Made by a program: the position numbers and the translations under genes
NCBI GenBank assembly: GCA_014904845.1
Contig: MU119703.1
Span: 1-25,570 of the forward strand
Direction of reading: 5' to 3'
Origin: Acephala macrosclerotiorum
Lineage: Eukaryota > Ascomycota > Leotiomycetes > Helotiales > Mollisiaceae
DNA: 25,570 bases
Shown: piece after piece, positions 23,171 through 25,570 of the stretch
Layout: each line of letters begins with the position of its first letter
How positions within the stretch are numbered: the stretch's first letter is position 1
The notes under the pieces: model-generated
Told to the model about the DNA's origin: nothing
The model's input: only the letters and a program-made list of their open reading frames with translations
Databases searched by the model: none

Positions 23171-23204
23171 AAACGGCGATTTTACGTATATTCGTCGTTT
23201 TTTT
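23171..23204 (+). terminator. Terminator-shaped hairpin with T-tract (function uncertain)
   Basis: AAACGGCGA (23171-23179) pairs with TCGTCGTTT (23192-23200) through nine pairs: four G-C, four A-T and one G-T wobble (23176 with 23195). The loop is 12 nt, and the 3' arm runs into seven T (23198-23204), then ATTTT. This is the form of a bacterial intrinsic terminator, and the left arm holds one of fewer than 20 GG dinucleotides I counted in the window. No plus-strand gene ends upstream. In a eukaryote it might be an RNA polymerase III-like T-stop or meaningless. Confidence 0.3.
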
Positions 23205-23813
23205 ATTTTACGTTTACAAACGATTTTAAAGAGATTTACGAACGAATTATATTATTTTCAAAAATAAAAATCGAATTTTTTTAGTTTTTCGAGAGATGAT
23301 TATTCGATTTTAAACGCGAAAAATTAAATTAATTATTATTATATAAATTTTTTTATTTTACGAATTATTTTCAAGTAATATCGATTTAAAAACTATTTTT
23401 TCAAACATTAGTTTTTAAACGAAACAAAACTCGAATTATATTATTATTATTTATATTATTTATATTATTTATATACGAAAATACGTCGTTTCGTTTATTT
23501 TTACGACGATTATAAATCGATTAAATTGTATAATATATAACGTTTAAAATTTTTGAAAATAATAATTAAATATTTCTCGAGAAATTTTTACGTGAATTGA
23601 TAATTATTTAAATATAATATATACGAAAACTCGTTAGAGACGTAAAAATCGCTCGAGAAATAATAGATTTAATTATAATGAGATAATTGAAATCAAATTA
23701 ATAGAATTAAATTTCGTAAAATATTATATTAAAATCTTTAGATTTTAATATTACGATTCAATTGATAATAAAAAACTTGTAAAAAATAAATAATATTGAA
23801 AATTGATTACAAT
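23205..23813. other. Gene-free AT-rich DNA
   Basis: No gene. It contains a run of CG-rich words around 23484-23508, where CGTCGT and ACGACG can pair across 13 nt, and the 9-nt repeat at 23442. I see nothing else. Confidence 0.65.
23442..23475 (+). repeat. 9-nt tandem repeat, about 3.5 copies
   Basis: The unit TTATATTAT occurs at 23451-23459 and 23460-23468, with a partial copy to 23475 and a one-mismatch copy at 23442-23450. It is simple-sequence A/T DNA. Confidence 0.7.
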
Positions 23814-23919
23814 ATTAAAAATAGATTTATAATAAAAACGAATTTATATTAATGTAATAAAAATAAAAAAGATTATTAAAAATAGATTCTCGATAAAAAT
23901 AAATTTATATTAAAATAAT
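23814..23919 (+). repeat. Imperfect direct duplication, 61-nt period
   Basis: The 45-nt segment beginning at 23814 recurs at 23875 with eight mismatches. Both copies begin ATTAAAAATAGATT and share AATTTATATTAA-like ends. The segment between them is AT-only. It looks like a small tandem duplication that has since drifted, with ATA/CTCG and CG/TA differences. Confidence 0.65.
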
Positions 23920-25331
23920 TAAAACGTTTTATATTATTATTTATATTCAAATTATTTTTATATTTATTTTTAATCAATTTTTATTAAAAAAGAAATCGTC
24001 GTAAGATTTTATTGATTTTAGTTTTATTTTTTCTTTTGTAAAACTATTAATATTTTATTTTTTATAATTTTTTTATTTTTTTTATTTTTTTAAAATAATT
24101 TTATTTTTTTATTATTTTTAGAATTGTATTTTTTTATATTTTATAATAATATATTTTTCGAAGAAAAATAAGTAATTTGTTAAATTAATATTAATACTAA
24201 TCGCAAATATCAATCGAGCGATTATTTATAATCTCTACGATAAATAATAATTACAACGTATAATTTTTAAATCTATATATAGTATATCGATTATATTTAC
24301 AAATAATTAAAATTACGTTAATATTATTGAATTTTTTTAATTCATAGATTTTTTTAATTAAAATATTTTTTTTTTATTTATATTTTTATTCTTTCGTTTC
24401 TTTTTAATATTCTCGTTATTGTATTTAATCATTTTAGTATTTATTTTATATAGAATTTACTTTAGTACTTTTTATTATTAATAATTGTTTTTGAGAATTT
24501 TTTTGTATTAACGATCAATAAATACACTAGAAATTAAATATGGATATCGAATTTGAACTTGTAAAAAAATTAATCGAGTTTCTTTAAATCTATATAAATA
24601 AACGCCGAATTTGAATTTTTTAATTCTAAGAATAAATTTCTCGTAATTAGTTTTTTTTCTCATGATACGCAATTTTAATTTATTTCTTTTTATATAATTC
24701 GTTCTTTCGATTACGTTTAAAAGACTTTTTTTACGATTAATCTTTTTTCGTACAATATCAATATAAAGAAATATACTATAAAGAAAATCAATTCGTTTTA
24801 TTTATTACAAACGATAAACGAGAAAAATTAATTACTTTGTAAAAAAAATATTATATTAGTTTGAAAACAAATTCTAAAGAAAATCAAACTAAAAATTAAC
24901 AATCTTAAAAATACTTTTAATTTGTATTATTTATTTTATTTTTTTAAGTTTTTTTTATTTTAAATATTTATTTAATAATAAATATAAAATCTTATTATTT
25001 GAATTTTATCGATTTTAAAAAATGTTTTTCTATTACTAATACTATTAACGATTTCATTTATTATTAATTTCTTTTTACGAATTTATTTTAAATAATAATT
25101 GAAAAATAGAAAATTTTAATTTTTCGTTAATATCGATTTTTTTTTTTTGAAATTAAAAATAATATATTATTTTTATTGATAATCGCAATTTGAAAATATA
25201 TTAATAGAATCAAAATATTCAAATTAATATTATATAATTTTATTATTATTTACTCGATTTTAAACGAATCAAAAAAATCAATAAAAAGACTTTAAACGGT
25301 TTTTTATACGTCTCATTTTTATACTTTGAAC

Positions 25332-25354
25332 GAATTCGAATAACGCTCGAATTC
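25332..25354. repeat. 8-bp CpG-containing inverted repeat
   Basis: GAATTCGA (25332-25339) and TCGAATTC (25347-25354) pair perfectly around a 7-nt spacer that also contains CGC. It is short and of unknown meaning. Confidence 0.45.
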
Positions 25355-25529
25355 TTTTGAATTAATAAAATTAAAACATATAAAAATAAATTTACTAAAA
25401 TGAATAATAGAAAATATAATTATATTTGTTATTTTTTAAATTTAATAGTTTTTATTATTTTCGATTTTTGATCGATTATAATAATAAAACGCTTTTGAAA
25501 TAATTTTATATTTTTTTTTAATTCGATTA

Positions 25530-25543
25530 TTTTTTTTTTTTTT
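25530..25543 (+). repeat. 14-nt T homopolymer
   Basis: Fourteen consecutive T in a T-biased end region. Confidence 0.85.
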
Positions 25544-25570
25544 ATTTCATTTGATTTCGTTTTTTTTTTT

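Larger units (their letters stand above)
23920..25570. other. Gene-free AT-rich DNA, 3' end of window
   Basis: No gene or RNA is recognisable. About 24000-24130 and 24330-24420 are strongly T-biased. A short inverted repeat lies at 25332-25354, and T-tracts of 14 (25530-25543) and at least 11 (25560-25570, running to the window edge) close the sequence. Confidence 0.65.

Noticed and set aside
1..25570. Classical fungal RIP heterochromatin
   Set aside because: RIP prefers CpA and spares CpC, giving TpA excess with CpA/TpG loss. Here CC/GG are the most depleted steps, CpA and TpG are still common, and CpG is enriched. A RIP-like process with a different context is not excluded.
1..25570. Bacterial, mitochondrial or plastid genome segment
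   Set aside because: A 25 kb stretch without any gene-sized frame, tRNA or rRNA does not fit compact genomes. Reading TGA as Trp does not help, because TAA alone breaks every frame.

Overview
This 25.6 kb window is extremely AT-rich (about 85% A+T by sampled counts) and contains no intact gene that I can support. Stop codons are dense in all six frames. The longest open frames (60-105 codons) are about as long and as numerous as chance predicts for this composition. I see no tRNA, rRNA, CRISPR array, insertion sequence or intact mobile element. The lack of coding density over 25 kb argues against an ordinary bacterial or organellar genome. The most likely source is non-coding DNA of a very AT-rich eukaryote. 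Its dinucleotides are peculiar: CpG is strongly over-represented (about 1.9 per 60 bases, roughly 40% of all C), while GG and CC are nearly absent. AT-rich, CpG-rich insect genomes (bees, paper wasps, aphidiine wasps) or an early-diverging AT-rich fungus are candidates, but the sequence alone does not settle this.

The most informative content is fossil coding sequence on the minus strand. Between about 20.49 and 21.04 kb, the minus strand translates into an ankyrin-repeat-like array. Four complete 33-codon units lie in register, with position-1 codons exactly 99 nt apart at 20943, 20844, 20745 and 20646, plus partial units at both ends and several in-frame stops. Many departures from the ankyrin consensus (His to Tyr, Pro to Leu/Phe, Thr to Ile, Ala to Val/Thr, Gly to Asp/Glu/Arg) are what C-to-T and G-to-A changes would give. 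A second, weaker array lies at about 10.44-10.71 kb. Short ankyrin-like fragments may also lie near 7.9-8.1, 17.8 and 21.3 kb; the last two share an exact 20-nt word.

Layout: 1-1.4 kb is C-richer. About 1.8-6.2 kb is G-richer and contains a T-rich block (5.2-5.9 kb, with a 20-T tract). An 11-nt tandem repeat lies at 6.61-6.68 kb. About 6.9-8.0 and 9.2-11.9 kb are C-richer and hold the 10.5 kb fossil. About 12.1-16.5 kb is mostly G-richer. A 13-bp inverted repeat with CpG-rich arms lies at 16.97-17.04 kb. About 17-18.3 kb is C-richer, 18.7-20.1 kb is G-richer, and 20.4-21.7 kb is C-richer (main ankyrin fossil). From 22.5 kb there is an A-tract, a 21-nt tandem repeat encoding a heptad pattern in a 69-codon ORF, a short-loop hairpin, a terminator-shaped hairpin and several low-complexity repeats.

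My reading is that this is a gene graveyard: old coding DNA, at least some of it ankyrin arrays, eroded toward A+T by a process that spared CpG. Alternating C-rich and G-rich domains may preserve the orientation of the eroded units. The ankyrin assignment comes from reading translations by eye and needs a profile search to confirm it.
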